Position numbers and translations under genes: made by a program
Notes under the pieces: model-generated
What the model was told of the DNA's origin: nothing
Database searches by the model: none
Seen by the model: the letters and a program-made list of their open reading frames with translations, nothing else
Assembly: GCA_017410505.1 (NCBI GenBank)
Contig: JAFQQR010000038.1
Coordinates: 1-40,753, forward strand
DNA: 40,753 bases
Source: Clostridia bacterium
GTDB lineage: Bacteria; Bacillota; Clostridia; TANB77; CAG-508
Reading direction: 5' to 3'
Part shown: positions 16,397 to 25,342 of the stretch, piece after piece
Numbering within the stretch: position 1 is the first letter of the stretch
Layout of the letters: each line of letters opens with the position of its first letter

Positions 16397-16974
16397 TAAA
16401 TTTTTTGTATTTCTTTTAGAGCCATTTCTAATGCTTTCATATTACCTTCAATAACTTCAGGTTTCTTAGCGAATTTATGTTTAAATGAACCTTTCATATC
16501 TTCTAATAAAGCTTCATCTGACATAACTTGACTTACTTTTACTATAGCTGCAAGCATTGGTGTATTTGGAAAATATCTTCCAAGTGTTTCTATCGATATT
16601 TTTCTAGCATCTATTGTATAAATGTCTCCTTTATATCCATTCAAAACCTTTTTTAAATATTCTGGTGATTTTGTTGTATTAATTATAATTGCTCCTGTTT
16701 CTTTTAAACCTTCTGTAACAGGGACTACTTCTAAAAGAGTATCATCAACTACAACTACGTAATCTGGTTCATAAATATTACTATGAACTGTAATTGGCTT
16801 AGTACTTATTCTGTTATATGCAGTAATAGGTGCACCCATTCTTTCTGGACCATATTCAGGAAATCCTTGAATATATTTACCAGTGTTAAATGCAGCATCG
16901 GCTAGTAATAACGATGCTGTTTTTGCACCTTGACCGCCTCTACCATGCCATCTAATTTCTATTAAGTTGTCCAT
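16396..16974 (-). CDS. porG: Pyruvate:ferredoxin oxidoreductase, gamma subunit
   Basis: The 192-residue gamma subunit (also named porC) contributes the CoA-side domain. It shows H-G-R-G-G-Q-G-A-K-T-A at residues 10-20, then F-P-E-Y-G-P-E-R-M-G-A-P, both diagnostic of this family. It is the first gene of the operon. AGGAGGC precedes the ATG and a strong promoter lies about 50 bases upstream. Confidence 0.93.
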   Translation of the reverse strand: MDNLIEIRWHGRGGQGAKTASLLLADAAFNTGKYIQGFPEYGPERMGAPITAYNRISTKPITVHSNIYEPDYVVVVDDTLLEVVPVTEGLKETGAIIINTTKSPEYLKKVLNGYKGDIYTIDARKISIETLGRYFPNTPMLAAIVKVSQVMSDEALLEDMKGSFKHKFAKKPEVIEGNMKALEMALKEIQKI

Positions 16975-17024
16975 GTAAAAGCCTCCTTTTCATTTTTACA
17001 TTTTTATTGGATTTTTATGTGTTT

Positions 17025-17053
17025 AGTATATGCCAAATAAATATTGATGTCAA
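17025..17053 (-). promoter_or_regulatory. Promoter of the por operon
   Basis: On the minus strand TTGACA (17053-17048), 17 bp, TATACT (17030-17025). Eleven of twelve positions match the consensus, fitting a highly expressed central enzyme. Confidence 0.85.
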
Positions 17054-17172
17054 GGGATTTTTTTGTACGGTTAAGTCGAAAAATAGCTTATTATTCAAAC
17101 CAAATATATAAGTATTAAGTTTGGATTGTAATATAACTTTTTTAAGAAACTAAATCAAAAAGCAATTTAACA

Positions 17173-17201
17173 TTGAAAAATTAACAAGAATGTAGTAAAA
17201 T
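17173..17201 (+). promoter_or_regulatory. Promoter of the transglutaminase-like gene
   Basis: TTGAAA (17173-17178), 17 bp, TAAAAT (17196-17201). Confidence 0.65.
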
Positions 17202-17247
17202 AGTGAAATATTATGTTAGTTTTACTTAACTATGAAAGGGGATATTA

Positions 17248-18216
17248 ATGAAAGTAAGTATAATATCTATAATGGAAAATATGCCAAAAGATTTAACTGA
17301 TATAGAAAAAGTAAGATATTTATATTTAGAAATAGGAAAAGTAATCAGTTATAATGTGGAATATATATACAGTATAGATACTAGATATGCTAAAGATATA
17401 TATGACGAAAAAATCACAATAGACAGTATAGAAAAAAATAATTATCAAAATAAAATTATGCTATTATGCAAACAAGCTTCAGAAATTTTAAATGAAGCTT
17501 TAAATGAAATAAATATAAAATCTAGATGTATAGGATTTGAAGAAGGAAGTCAATATCATGTAGATGTGCTAGTAAATATACACAATAAAAGGTATTGCTT
17601 AAATTTAATAAAAGATGTTGCCAATATACAAAAAGGACTAAGAACAACAGGATTTGCAACAACTAGAAAATTATATGACGGAACAAACTGTGATACAATA
17701 AAACAAGATGATTTAAAAATAATAGATAAAAAATTAGGATATTGCAGAAATAACATGTATATGGATGATGCTATTTCAATGTTAAAAGAAGAAATTAAAG
17801 ATGTGGAAAATATAAAAAAATATATTATACAAGAAAATCCTAATCTAAATAATAAAAAAATTTCCAAAGATACAATATTGAAATACAAGATTCAATTTAT
17901 ATATAAATTTATTAAAAATAACTTATGTGAAAAAGACAAAATGGAAATTGTAGAAATAAAAGCATTTTATAAAAAACTTTTTAAAGAATTCTTATCAAAA
18001 ACTGAAAGAGACATAATCAGATTTTATGATTTTTACTATAAAAGTGATAATCAAATTAAACATTCTACAATTTCAGAAATCCAATTTAAAGATGAAAAAA
18101 TTCATTATATATATGATGATAAACAAAGAAAATTCACAGAAATAACAAAAGAAAATTTAAAAGAATTATCAAAAAGTGTTAAGTTTTTTTCGAAAGAACC
18201 AGAACAAGAAAGATAG
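17248..18216 (+). CDS. Putative intracellular transglutaminase-like protein
   Basis: I do not recognise a named family. The first half resembles a transglutaminase/cysteine-protease core: C74 in L-L-C-K-Q-A at a helix start, H104 in Q-Y-H-V-D-V-L-V-N, and D123 in N-L-I-K-D-V. The spacing Cys-30-His-19-Asp and the strand after the histidine fit the catalytic triad of that fold. The opening T-D-I-E-K-V-R-Y-L-Y-L-E-I-G-K also resembles segments seen in such proteins. No signal peptide or membrane helix is visible, so it is probably cytoplasmic. The C-terminal 150 residues are Lys-rich and unassigned. It has its own promoter and terminator. Activity is inferred. Confidence 0.6.
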   Translation: MKVSIISIMENMPKDLTDIEKVRYLYLEIGKVISYNVEYIYSIDTRYAKDIYDEKITIDSIEKNNYQNKIMLLCKQASEILNEALNEINIKSRCIGFEEGSQYHVDVLVNIHNKRYCLNLIKDVANIQKGLRTTGFATTRKLYDGTNCDTIKQDDLKIIDKKLGYCRNNMYMDDAISMLKEEIKDVENIKKYIIQENPNLNNKKISKDTILKYKIQFIYKFIKNNLCEKDKMEIVEIKAFYKKLFKEFLSKTERDIIRFYDFYYKSDNQIKHSTISEIQFKDEKIHYIYDDKQRKFTEITKENLKELSKSVKFFSKEPEQER

Positions 18217-18266
18217 CTATATCAGTAACTTTTAATGGTTTATTTATATAACAAATCTTGTTAACA

Positions 18267-18299
18267 CAAAATAGCAATTCAAACTTGCTATTTTTTTTT
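18267..18299 (+). terminator. Terminator after the transglutaminase-like gene
   Basis: A stem of about 10 bp (18268-18277 with 18285-18294) runs into a ten-base T run. Confidence 0.8.
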
Positions 18300-18313
18300 C
18301 AATATAGTAAAAT
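18285..18313 (+). promoter_or_regulatory. Probable smc promoter overlapping the terminator
   Basis: TTGCTA (18285-18290), 17 bp, TAAAAT (18308-18313). The -35 box is the right arm of the preceding terminator. Confidence 0.5.
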
Positions 18314-18397
18314 GTACAAAGAAAAGCAAAACAATTTGTAAATTAAGGAATAAAAAATTTTTTGATTTATGATGAGCGAAGCGAAAGGTGAGAAAAA

Positions 18398-21300
18398 ATG
18401 TATTTAAAAAAATTAGAATTACAAGGATTTAAATCCTTTGCAGATAAAACAGTATTAGAACTAATGCCAGGAATAACAAGCGTAATAGGACCAAACGGAT
18501 CAGGGAAAAGTAACATATCAGACGCAATAAGATGGGTCCTAGGAGAACAAAGCATGAAATCATTAAGAGGAGCAAAATCATTAGACATCATATTTGCGGG
18601 AACTCAAAATAGAAAATCACTAGGATTTGCAGAAGCTTCTCTAGTATTTGACAATACTGATGGAACACTACCGATAGAATATACAGAAGTAACAGTTTCA
18701 AGAAAAATTTACAGAAGTGGAGAGACAGGATATTATATAAATAAAGTTCCATGCAGACTAAAAGATGTACTAGAATTATTTATGGATACAGGGATTGGTA
18801 AAGATGGGTATTCAATAATAGGACAAGGTAAAATTGATGAAATATTAAGCAATAAATCAGAAGATAGAAGACATATTTTCGAAGAAGCGGCAGGAATAGT
18901 AAAATATAGAACTAGAAAACAAGAATCAGAAAAAAAATTAGAACATACAAAATTAAATCTTCTTAGAATAAATGATATTTTGTCAGAAATAGAAGGAAAT
19001 TTAGAACCATTACAAATACAAGCTGATAAAGCAAAAAAATATTTAAATTTAAGGGAAGAATTAAAAAATATAGAAATAGGTTTATTTGTATATAATATAG
19101 AAAAATATAAAAAAGATTTAGAAGAAATAGTAAAAGATGTAGAAATAATGCAATTACAATGTAATGATGAAGAGGGAAAACTAGAAAAAATAAAGATTTT
19201 AAAAGAAGATTTAAAATCAAGTATTGACGAAATTACAGAAACAATTGAAAATATGTCAAATATAGGATTCGAAAGTCAAAAACAAATTGAACAATTGAAT
19301 TCAGACATAAATGTTGCAAAAACAAAAATAGCAAATAATAATGAAAATAATGAAAGATATTCAAAAGAAATTGAAGAGCAAAATGCTAAAACAGTAGAAT
19401 TAAAAGAAGAAATTGAGCAAAAAGAAGCAAAAAAAGATAACTTAAAGCAAAATAAAGAAAAATTTGAGAAAGAATTAAATGAGAAACAGAAAGAACTAGA
19501 TAAACTAACACAAAAAATGTCATCTAAAGAATTAGAAATTGAAGGATATAAACAAACAGTAGAACAAAACACAGACAAAAAATATGAACTTCAATCAGAA
19601 ATAAATACTCAAAATGTAAATTACCAAAATTATGAAAAAAGACAATATCAAATAAAACAAGAAATGCAAGTGACGATTTCTGAACTAGATTCTACAAGAC
19701 TTACGAAGGAAGAAATAAGTAAGCAATTTTATGAAATAGAATCTAAAAAGAATAAGGCACAAAAGTCATTAGATGATATATCAAAACAAAAAGAAGAGGC
19801 AAATAGCAAAATAAAAGCGTTTGAAAGTAATGTTAATATATTATCTAGTGATATGAGAGTTAAGGAATCAAAATTAAAATTCTTAATAGAAACTGAAAAA
19901 GAAAAAGAAGGCTATATAAAAAGTGTAAAATCTTTATTACAAGATTGTGAAAACATAAAAGAATTAGGAAAAGGAATGCATGGAGTACTAGCCAATATTA
20001 TAGAAGTTCCAGATGATTTGGAAACAGCAATAGAAATGTGTTTAGGTGCAAGTCTTCAAAATATAGTAACTGATACAGAAGATGATGCAAAAAAATTGGT
20101 AGAGCATTTAAGAAAAAATAATTTAGGAAGAGCATCATTTTTACCAATTTCATCAGTTAAAGGTAAAAAATTAGATAAAATAAAAGGACATGAAAAAGGA
20201 GTAATTGGAATTGCATCAGATTTAGTAAAATATAATAAAAAGTATGAACAAATTATCTTAAATTTACTTGGTAGAACAGTAATTGTTGATAATATGGATA
20301 CAGTAATAAAAGTTGCAAAACAAAATGGATATACTTTTAGAATAGTAACAGTTGAAGGAGATTTAATTAATCCATCAGGAGCGATAACAGGAGGTTCAGT
20401 AACAAAGAAGACAGTAAATATTTTAGGTAGAGGAAAAGAAATTGAAAAATTAGAAAAAGAGATTAAGGAACTAAAAGAGAAAATTCAAAAACTTCAAGAT
20501 GAAGAGCAAGAATATGAAGAATCTATAGAAGGAATTTTAGAGTTATCTTCAAATTTGGAAAAAGAATTGCAAGAAATAGATATTATTTATGCAACTGAAA
20601 AACAAAAAGTTATTTCAATAGATGAAAATATTGAAAAACTTGAAAAAAGGTTAAATAGGTTAAAAGAAGAACAGGCTAATCTTGAAAAACAAAAAGAAGA
20701 AGCGATGACAAATAAAGAAAAAGTTCAAAAAGAAATTGATGAGATTATTTCTAAAAATGAAGAGTTATCTAAAATTATTAATGAATATGCTGAACTTAAT
20801 AAAGATGATCAAAAATATATAGATGACTTGAATTTTGATATTACTAATTTAAAAATTTCTGTATCATCTTTTGATGAAAGTGAATTATCAATTCAAGAAA
20901 TCCAAGAAAGAATTAATCAAGAATTAACAAGTGCTGAGGCTAGTATAAAAAACAAGAAAAATCAAATAGAGCAAATTAAATTAGATAATGTTGAACTAGA
21001 AAAATCAATTGAGGAAATATTGAAAAAAATAGATGGAATAAAAGAAAATGTAAAAAGTAGTAGTTCTAAAATAGAAGGATTAAAACAAGAAAGAGCTCAA
21101 AAGAGTGAAAAACTTTCAAAACAAGAGGATGAAATAACTGCTAAGTTCAAGATAATAGAGGATTTGAAAGGGCAACTTGTGAAATTAGATGTTAAGAAAA
21201 CTAAAATTGAAGAGGATATTAGTTCAATTATTAATAAAATGTGGGAAGAATATGAACTTACACCAAATAATATTGGAGAATATGAAAAACCAGAAAATGT

Positions 21301-21946
21301 TGCTGTAACACAGAGAAGAGTATCTAGTTTAAGAACCGAAATTAGAGAGCTTGGAAGTGTTAATATTGATTCTATTGAAGAATATAAAAATTTAAAAGAT
21401 AGATATGATTTTATGAGTGAACAGAGATTAGATTTAGAAAATACGATGAGCAAGTTAAGAAAAGTAATTTCAGACATGACTCAAATTATGAAAGAACAAT
21501 TTAAGGAAAAATTTAAAATTATAAATAAAAACTTTGGAGAAGTATTTGCAGAGTTGTTTGGAGGAGGAAAGGCTGAACTTACATTAGAAGATGAGGATAA
21601 TATTTTAGAGTGCGGAATAGAAATTACAGTACAACCACCAGGAAAGAAGTTGCAAAATATGATGTTGCTATCAGGTGGAGAGAAGGCTTTTACAGCTATA
21701 GCATTACTATTTGCAATTTTAAAGATAAATCCTGCACCATTCTGTGTATTGGATGAAATTGAAGCTGCATTAGATGATGTAAATGTATTTAGATATGCTG
21801 AATATTTGAAAAAGTTTACTGAGAATACTCAATTTTTGGTTATTACTCATAGAAAGGGAACAATGGAAGTTGCTGATACTGTTTATGGTGTGACTATGGA
21901 AGAGAGTGGTATTTCTAAATTGTTGTCAATGAAATTAAATAAATAA
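18398..21946 (+). CDS. smc: Chromosome segregation ATPase SMC
   Basis: SMC dimers with ScpA/ScpB compact and segregate chromosomes. The 1182-residue length is normal. The N-terminal head has G-P-N-G-S-G-K-S (31-38). Long coiled coils follow on each side of a hinge (about 510-680, starting G-M-H-G-V-L-A and with G-G-S-V near its end). The C-terminal head has the signature L-S-G-G-E-K-A-F-T-A (about 1090) and the Walker B D-E-I-E-A-A-L-D. The ATG is preceded by AAAGGTGAG. The common partners rnc and ftsY are not next to it here. The coiled-coil regions are very Lys/Glu-rich. Confidence 0.97.
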   Translation: MYLKKLELQGFKSFADKTVLELMPGITSVIGPNGSGKSNISDAIRWVLGEQSMKSLRGAKSLDIIFAGTQNRKSLGFAEASLVFDNTDGTLPIEYTEVTVSRKIYRSGETGYYINKVPCRLKDVLELFMDTGIGKDGYSIIGQGKIDEILSNKSEDRRHIFEEAAGIVKYRTRKQESEKKLEHTKLNLLRINDILSEIEGNLEPLQIQADKAKKYLNLREELKNIEIGLFVYNIEKYKKDLEEIVKDVEIMQLQCNDEEGKLEKIKILKEDLKSSIDEITETIENMSNIGFESQKQIEQLNSDINVAKTKIANNNENNERYSKEIEEQNAKTVELKEEIEQKEAKKDNLKQNKEKFEKELNEKQKELDKLTQKMSSKELEIEGYKQTVEQNTDKKYELQSEINTQNVNYQNYEKRQYQIKQEMQVTISELDSTRLTKEEISKQFYEIESKKNKAQKSLDDISKQKEEANSKIKAFESNVNILSSDMRVKESKLKFLIETEKEKEGYIKSVKSLLQDCENIKELGKGMHGVLANIIEVPDDLETAIEMCLGASLQNIVTDTEDDAKKLVEHLRKNNLGRASFLPISSVKGKKLDKIKGHEKGVIGIASDLVKYNKKYEQIILNLLGRTVIVDNMDTVIKVAKQNGYTFRIVTVEGDLINPSGAITGGSVTKKTVNILGRGKEIEKLEKEIKELKEKIQKLQDEEQEYEESIEGILELSSNLEKELQEIDIIYATEKQKVISIDENIEKLEKRLNRLKEEQANLEKQKEEAMTNKEKVQKEIDEIISKNEELSKIINEYAELNKDDQKYIDDLNFDITNLKISVSSFDESELSIQEIQERINQELTSAEASIKNKKNQIEQIKLDNVELEKSIEEILKKIDGIKENVKSSSSKIEGLKQERAQKSEKLSKQEDEITAKFKIIEDLKGQLVKLDVKKTKIEEDISSIINKMWEEYELTPNNIGEYEKPENVAVTQRRVSSLRTEIRELGSVNIDSIEEYKNLKDRYDFMSEQRLDLENTMSKLRKVISDMTQIMKEQFKEKFKIINKNFGEVFAELFGGGKAELTLEDEDNILECGIEITVQPPGKKLQNMMLLSGGEKAFTAIALLFAILKINPAPFCVLDEIEAALDDVNVFRYAEYLKKFTENTQFLVITHRKGTMEVADTVYGVTMEESGISKLLSMKLNK

Positions 21947-21949
21947 TAT

Positions 21950-21985
21950 AAAACGATGGAAACTAGTTAGTTTCCATCGTTTTTA
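21950..21985 (+). terminator. smc terminator
   Basis: A perfect 15-bp stem (21950-21964 with 21969-21983) with a T run; it can also serve the converging gene ending at 22011. Confidence 0.85.
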
Positions 21986-22010
21986 CAATATACTTTATTG
22001 TTTTGTTATC

Positions 22011-22226
22011 TTATGACTCGACTTTTAGGCCTAATTTTTTTGCCTTTATCCGGCAAGCGATTAGATGATTTTCAGATTTTACTGGATAACAGTCTAAGCT
22101 AAATTTTTTTGTTGGATGATATTTTTTTAGCCAACTTAAAAATTTGTTAAATAAGACTTCATCTTTAGGGTTGCCTTCAATTACTGTAGTTGTTTCTGGT
22201 CCTTGTAGTGTTATTTTTTGTGTCAT
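22011..22226 (-). CDS. Uncharacterised 71-residue protein
   Basis: No family is recognised. The product is soluble, slightly basic, with an acidic/Thr-rich N-terminus and a C-terminal half with two cysteines (D-C-Y-P and A-C-R-I-K). AGGAGGGG lies a few bases upstream of the ATG. TATAAT (minus strand, 22261-22256) is a probable -10 box, and a Spo0A-type box lies immediately upstream of it. It contains an in-frame CGG codon that reads sensibly as Arg within a Lys/Arg-rich stretch. It has an ordinary terminator region shared with smc. Confidence 0.6.
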   Translation of the reverse strand: MTQKITLQGPETTTVIEGNPKDEVLFNKFLSWLKKYHPTKKFSLDCYPVKSENHLIACRIKAKKLGLKVES

Positions 22227-22267
22227 AGATACCCCTCCTAATTTTTAGTGAGTGCATTATATAATAG

Positions 22268-22275
22268 TTCGACAA
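22268..22275 (-). promoter_or_regulatory. Spo0A-type box upstream of the 71-residue gene
   Basis: TTGTCGAA on the minus strand matches the 0A-box core TGNCGAA and lies 6 bp upstream of the TATAAT at 22261-22256. Spo0A itself is encoded at 31125. Confidence 0.55.
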
Positions 22276-22346
22276 AAAATGCAATAGTTTTTTGATTTTT
22301 TTGGTAATAAATAGGTACAAGCCACATATATTTTATTGGAGGTGTT

Positions 22347-22552
22347 GTTTTTGGGTATCCTTCATCTTTTGGAAGATATATATATTAAAATTCCGTTCCT
22401 TGCTGGTCGGACTAGTCATATGAATAAGATGTTTGTATTTCAGAGTTTGAAGAGTTAGTCTGGATGATCTGTATGAGTTTGTGTCCTTCCAAACTGCGTG
22501 TCACTGCATTTTAATATATATATCTTCCAAAAGATGAAGGATACCCAAAAAC
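22347..22552. repeat. 206-bp palindromic element C with 44-bp perfect arms
   Basis: The arms 22347-22390 and 22509-22552 are exact inverted repeats of 44 bp. The 118-nt middle contains the palindrome GACTAGTC and shorter inverted repeats and is less AT-rich than the flanks. Size and architecture match elements A and B, and the segment with ATTCCG...GGTCGGACT...GTCAT resembles their internal loop, but the arms are unrelated in sequence. Confidence 0.9.
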
Positions 22553-22582
22553 TAAAATTCATAAGAAAAAGGAGTGGATTTT

Positions 22583-25273
22583 ATGTGGCAAACTTTGAGA
22601 AAAGATGAGGTTTTGAAAAGTTTAGATACGAATGATAAGTCTGGATTGTCAGATGAAGAAGTGAAAATGAGGCAAGAAAAGTATGGGAAGAATAAATTAA
22701 AAGAGAAGAGGAAAGAGAGTTTTTTTATTAAGTTTTTGAAGCAGTTTAATGATTTTATGATTATTATTTTGATAATTGCATCTGTTGTTTCTGCAGTTGT
22801 TTCAAATTTGCAGGGGGAAAGTGATTATGTGGATTCTATTATAATTATAGGTATTGTTGTTTTTAATGCTTTAATGGGGGTAATACAAGAGGCTAAGGCT
22901 GAAAAGTCTATTGAGGCTTTGAAAAAGATGACTCCTCAAGTTGCTAAAGTTATTAGAAATGGAAAATCAATTTTGATTAATGCAGAGGAATTGGTTAGAG
23001 GAGATATAATAGATTTAGAGGCTGGTAATTTTGTTCCTGCTGATTGTAGAATTTTGGAAAGTTATAATTTGAAAATTGAGGAGTCGTCTTTAACTGGAGA
23101 GGCAGAGCCTTCTTTAAAAGATGCAAATATGGTTTGTAAAAAAGATATTCCTTTGGGGGATATGAAGAATTTGGCGTTTATGGCAAGTGCTACAGTAAAT
23201 GGACACGGAAGAGCTGTTGTTACAGAAACAGGAATGGGTACAAAGGTTGGACAAATTGCTAATATGATTATTGAGGATGAGGCACCAGAGACACCATTAC
23301 AGAAAAAGTTGGGAGAAGTTGGAAAAATACTTGGAATGGCATGTTTGGCGATTTGTATAATAATATTTGTTATGGGATTAATAAAACATATAGAACCAGT
23401 TGAAATGTTTATGACATCTGTCGGACTAGCAGTTGCGGCAATTCCAGAAGGTTTACCTGCAATAGTTACAATTATGCTTTCTATTGGTGTTACAAAAATG
23501 GCAAAGAAGAATAGTATAATTAGAAAACTGCCGGCGGTTGAAACTCTTGGTAGTAGTAGTGTAATTTGTTCAGATAAAACAGGAACTTTGACTCAAAATA
23601 AAATGAGCGTTGTTGATGTTAGAAGTAAGAATAGAAAGTTTATAATTCAGCTAGCATCATTATGCACAGATTGTGAAATTAATGTGGATAATGGAAATAA
23701 GATGGTAATAGGAGAACCTACAGAAAAGGCAATTGTAGAGGAATGCGTAAATATGGGAACTTTAAAAAATGAGCTAGAAATGATGGCGCCAAGGGTTAAT
23801 GAAGTTCCGTTTGATTCTAATAGAAAAATGATGACAACAATACATAAAATTGGTAATAAGTATCGCATAATTACTAAAGGAGCACCAGATGTATTATTAC
23901 AGAAATGTACAAAAGAGGTTTTAGAAATTAATGAAATGCAAAATCAATATAATGTAAGAGTTCAAGCACTGCAAACTTCAAGAATACAAAGTGATAATAG
24001 ACAAATGGCACAAAAAGCTTTAAGAGTAATAGCTGTTGCATATAAAGATGTAGATTCTTTACCAAATAAAATCGATTCGTCAAATGTAGAAAATAATTTG
24101 ACATTTGTAGGCTTAATAGGAATGATTGATCCTCCAAGAGAAGGTGTAAAAGAGGCTGTGAAAACATGTAAAGATGCGGGAATAAAAACTGTAATGATAA
24201 CAGGTGATCATTTAGAAACAGCAAAAGCGATTGCAAAAGATTTGGGAATTTTAAATTTAAAAGATAAAGCGATAACTGGTCAGGAATTGGATAAAATGAC
24301 ACAAAGTCAATTAGAAAAAAATATAAAAGAATATTCAGTATTTGCAAGGGTTACGCCAGAACATAAGGTGCGAATTGTAAAAGCATGGCAGAGAAATGGG
24401 GCAGTAGTAGCAATGACAGGTGATGGAGTAAATGATAGTCCGGCATTAAAAAATGCTGATATCGGAATTGCTATGGGTAAAAATGGTACAGATGTTGCTA
24501 AAAATGCAGCAGATATAATTCTTACTGATGATAATTTTGTAACAATAGTAGAGGCTGTAAAACAAGGAAGAAATATATATGATAATATAAAAAAAGCAAT
24601 ACACTTTTTAATTGCAACTAATATAGGGGAGATAGTAACAATTTTTATGGGATTAGTATTAGGCTTAAAATCACCATTACTTGCAATTCAATTATTATGG
24701 ATAAATTTAGTTACAGACTCATTACCTGCAATTGCTCTAGGATTAGAAAATCCTGAAAAGAATATAATGAAGAGAAAACCTGTAAATAGCAAAAAAGGAA
24801 TATTTGCTGATGGATTATGGAATAAGATTATAGTTGAAGGAACTATGATTGGAGTATTGACACTTGTGGCATTTAGTATTGGAAACAAGTATTATGGTTT
24901 AGAAGTAGGTAGGACTATGGCGTTTTTGGCAATTGGATTTTTAGAGTTAATACATAGTTTTAATATTAAAAGTGAGGGTTCAATATTTGATGCCGGAATT
25001 TTTGAAAATAAGTATTTGTTGGGAAGCTTTGTTTTAGGTGTGTTTATTCAAATTATTGTGGTTGTTGTGCCTGTGTTTGCTGGTGTATTTGAAGTTGTTC
25101 CTTTGAATTTGACGCAGTGGATTATTACAATCTGTATAGCTGTGCTGCCTATTCCAGTTATAGAGTTGCAGAAAAAACTTGATTTTAGAACGAGTTCAAA
25201 GGCAATTGTTTATGATAAAAAAGTTCGGAATTTAATTATAATATGGTTGATAAAAAATAGTAAAAAGTGTTGA
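22583..25273 (+). CDS. Calcium-type (P2A) cation-transporting P-type ATPase
   Basis: P2A ATPases pump Ca2+ (sometimes Mn2+) out of the cell using ATP. The 896-residue protein has the N-terminal actuator domain with L-T-G-E-A, the membrane helix P-E-G-L-P-A that binds the ion, the phosphorylated D331 in C-S-D-K-T-G-T-L-T and T-G-D-G-V-N-D-S-P-A near 615. A C-terminal block of helices follows. The ATG at 22583 has AAGGAG 8 bases upstream; a GTG nine bases earlier overlaps that site and is rejected. The stop is uncertain: an in-frame CGG at 25226-25228 sits in the same T-CGG context as the ftsW and murG lesions, and a +1 shift there would end the protein two codons later. Confidence 0.92.
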   Translation: MWQTLRKDEVLKSLDTNDKSGLSDEEVKMRQEKYGKNKLKEKRKESFFIKFLKQFNDFMIIILIIASVVSAVVSNLQGESDYVDSIIIIGIVVFNALMGVIQEAKAEKSIEALKKMTPQVAKVIRNGKSILINAEELVRGDIIDLEAGNFVPADCRILESYNLKIEESSLTGEAEPSLKDANMVCKKDIPLGDMKNLAFMASATVNGHGRAVVTETGMGTKVGQIANMIIEDEAPETPLQKKLGEVGKILGMACLAICIIIFVMGLIKHIEPVEMFMTSVGLAVAAIPEGLPAIVTIMLSIGVTKMAKKNSIIRKLPAVETLGSSSVICSDKTGTLTQNKMSVVDVRSKNRKFIIQLASLCTDCEINVDNGNKMVIGEPTEKAIVEECVNMGTLKNELEMMAPRVNEVPFDSNRKMMTTIHKIGNKYRIITKGAPDVLLQKCTKEVLEINEMQNQYNVRVQALQTSRIQSDNRQMAQKALRVIAVAYKDVDSLPNKIDSSNVENNLTFVGLIGMIDPPREGVKEAVKTCKDAGIKTVMITGDHLETAKAIAKDLGILNLKDKAITGQELDKMTQSQLEKNIKEYSVFARVTPEHKVRIVKAWQRNGAVVAMTGDGVNDSPALKNADIGIAMGKNGTDVAKNAADIILTDDNFVTIVEAVKQGRNIYDNIKKAIHFLIATNIGEIVTIFMGLVLGLKSPLLAIQLLWINLVTDSLPAIALGLENPEKNIMKRKPVNSKKGIFADGLWNKIIVEGTMIGVLTLVAFSIGNKYYGLEVGRTMAFLAIGFLELIHSFNIKSEGSIFDAGIFENKYLLGSFVLGVFIQIIVVVVPVFAGVFEVVPLNLTQWIITICIAVLPIPVIELQKKLDFRTSSKAIVYDKKVRNLIIIWLIKNSKKC

Positions 25274-25298
25274 TGATTTTTAATTGATATGATACAAT
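25270..25298 (+). promoter_or_regulatory. Possible promoter of the LPETG protein gene
   Basis: TTGATG (25270-25275), 17 bp, TACAAT (25293-25298), overlapping the stop of the ATPase gene. Confidence 0.5.
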
Positions 25299-25302
25299 AA
25301 AT

Positions 25303-25310
25303 TTGTCGAA
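25303..25310 (+). promoter_or_regulatory. Spo0A-type box at the start region of the LPETG gene
   Basis: TTGTCGAA lies just downstream of the -10 box, over the expected transcription start. A position like this usually implies repression. Confidence 0.55.
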
Positions 25311-25342
25311 AGATAAACTAAAGAAAAGAGGGATATAAAATT

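Noticed and set aside
18367..18591. 74-residue minus-strand frame at the smc start
   Set aside because: It is antisense to the SMC Walker A region, with no ribosome site or promoter.
22574..22582. GTG start for the P-type ATPase
   Set aside because: The GTG overlaps the AAGGAG ribosome site; ATG 22583 has the proper spacing.
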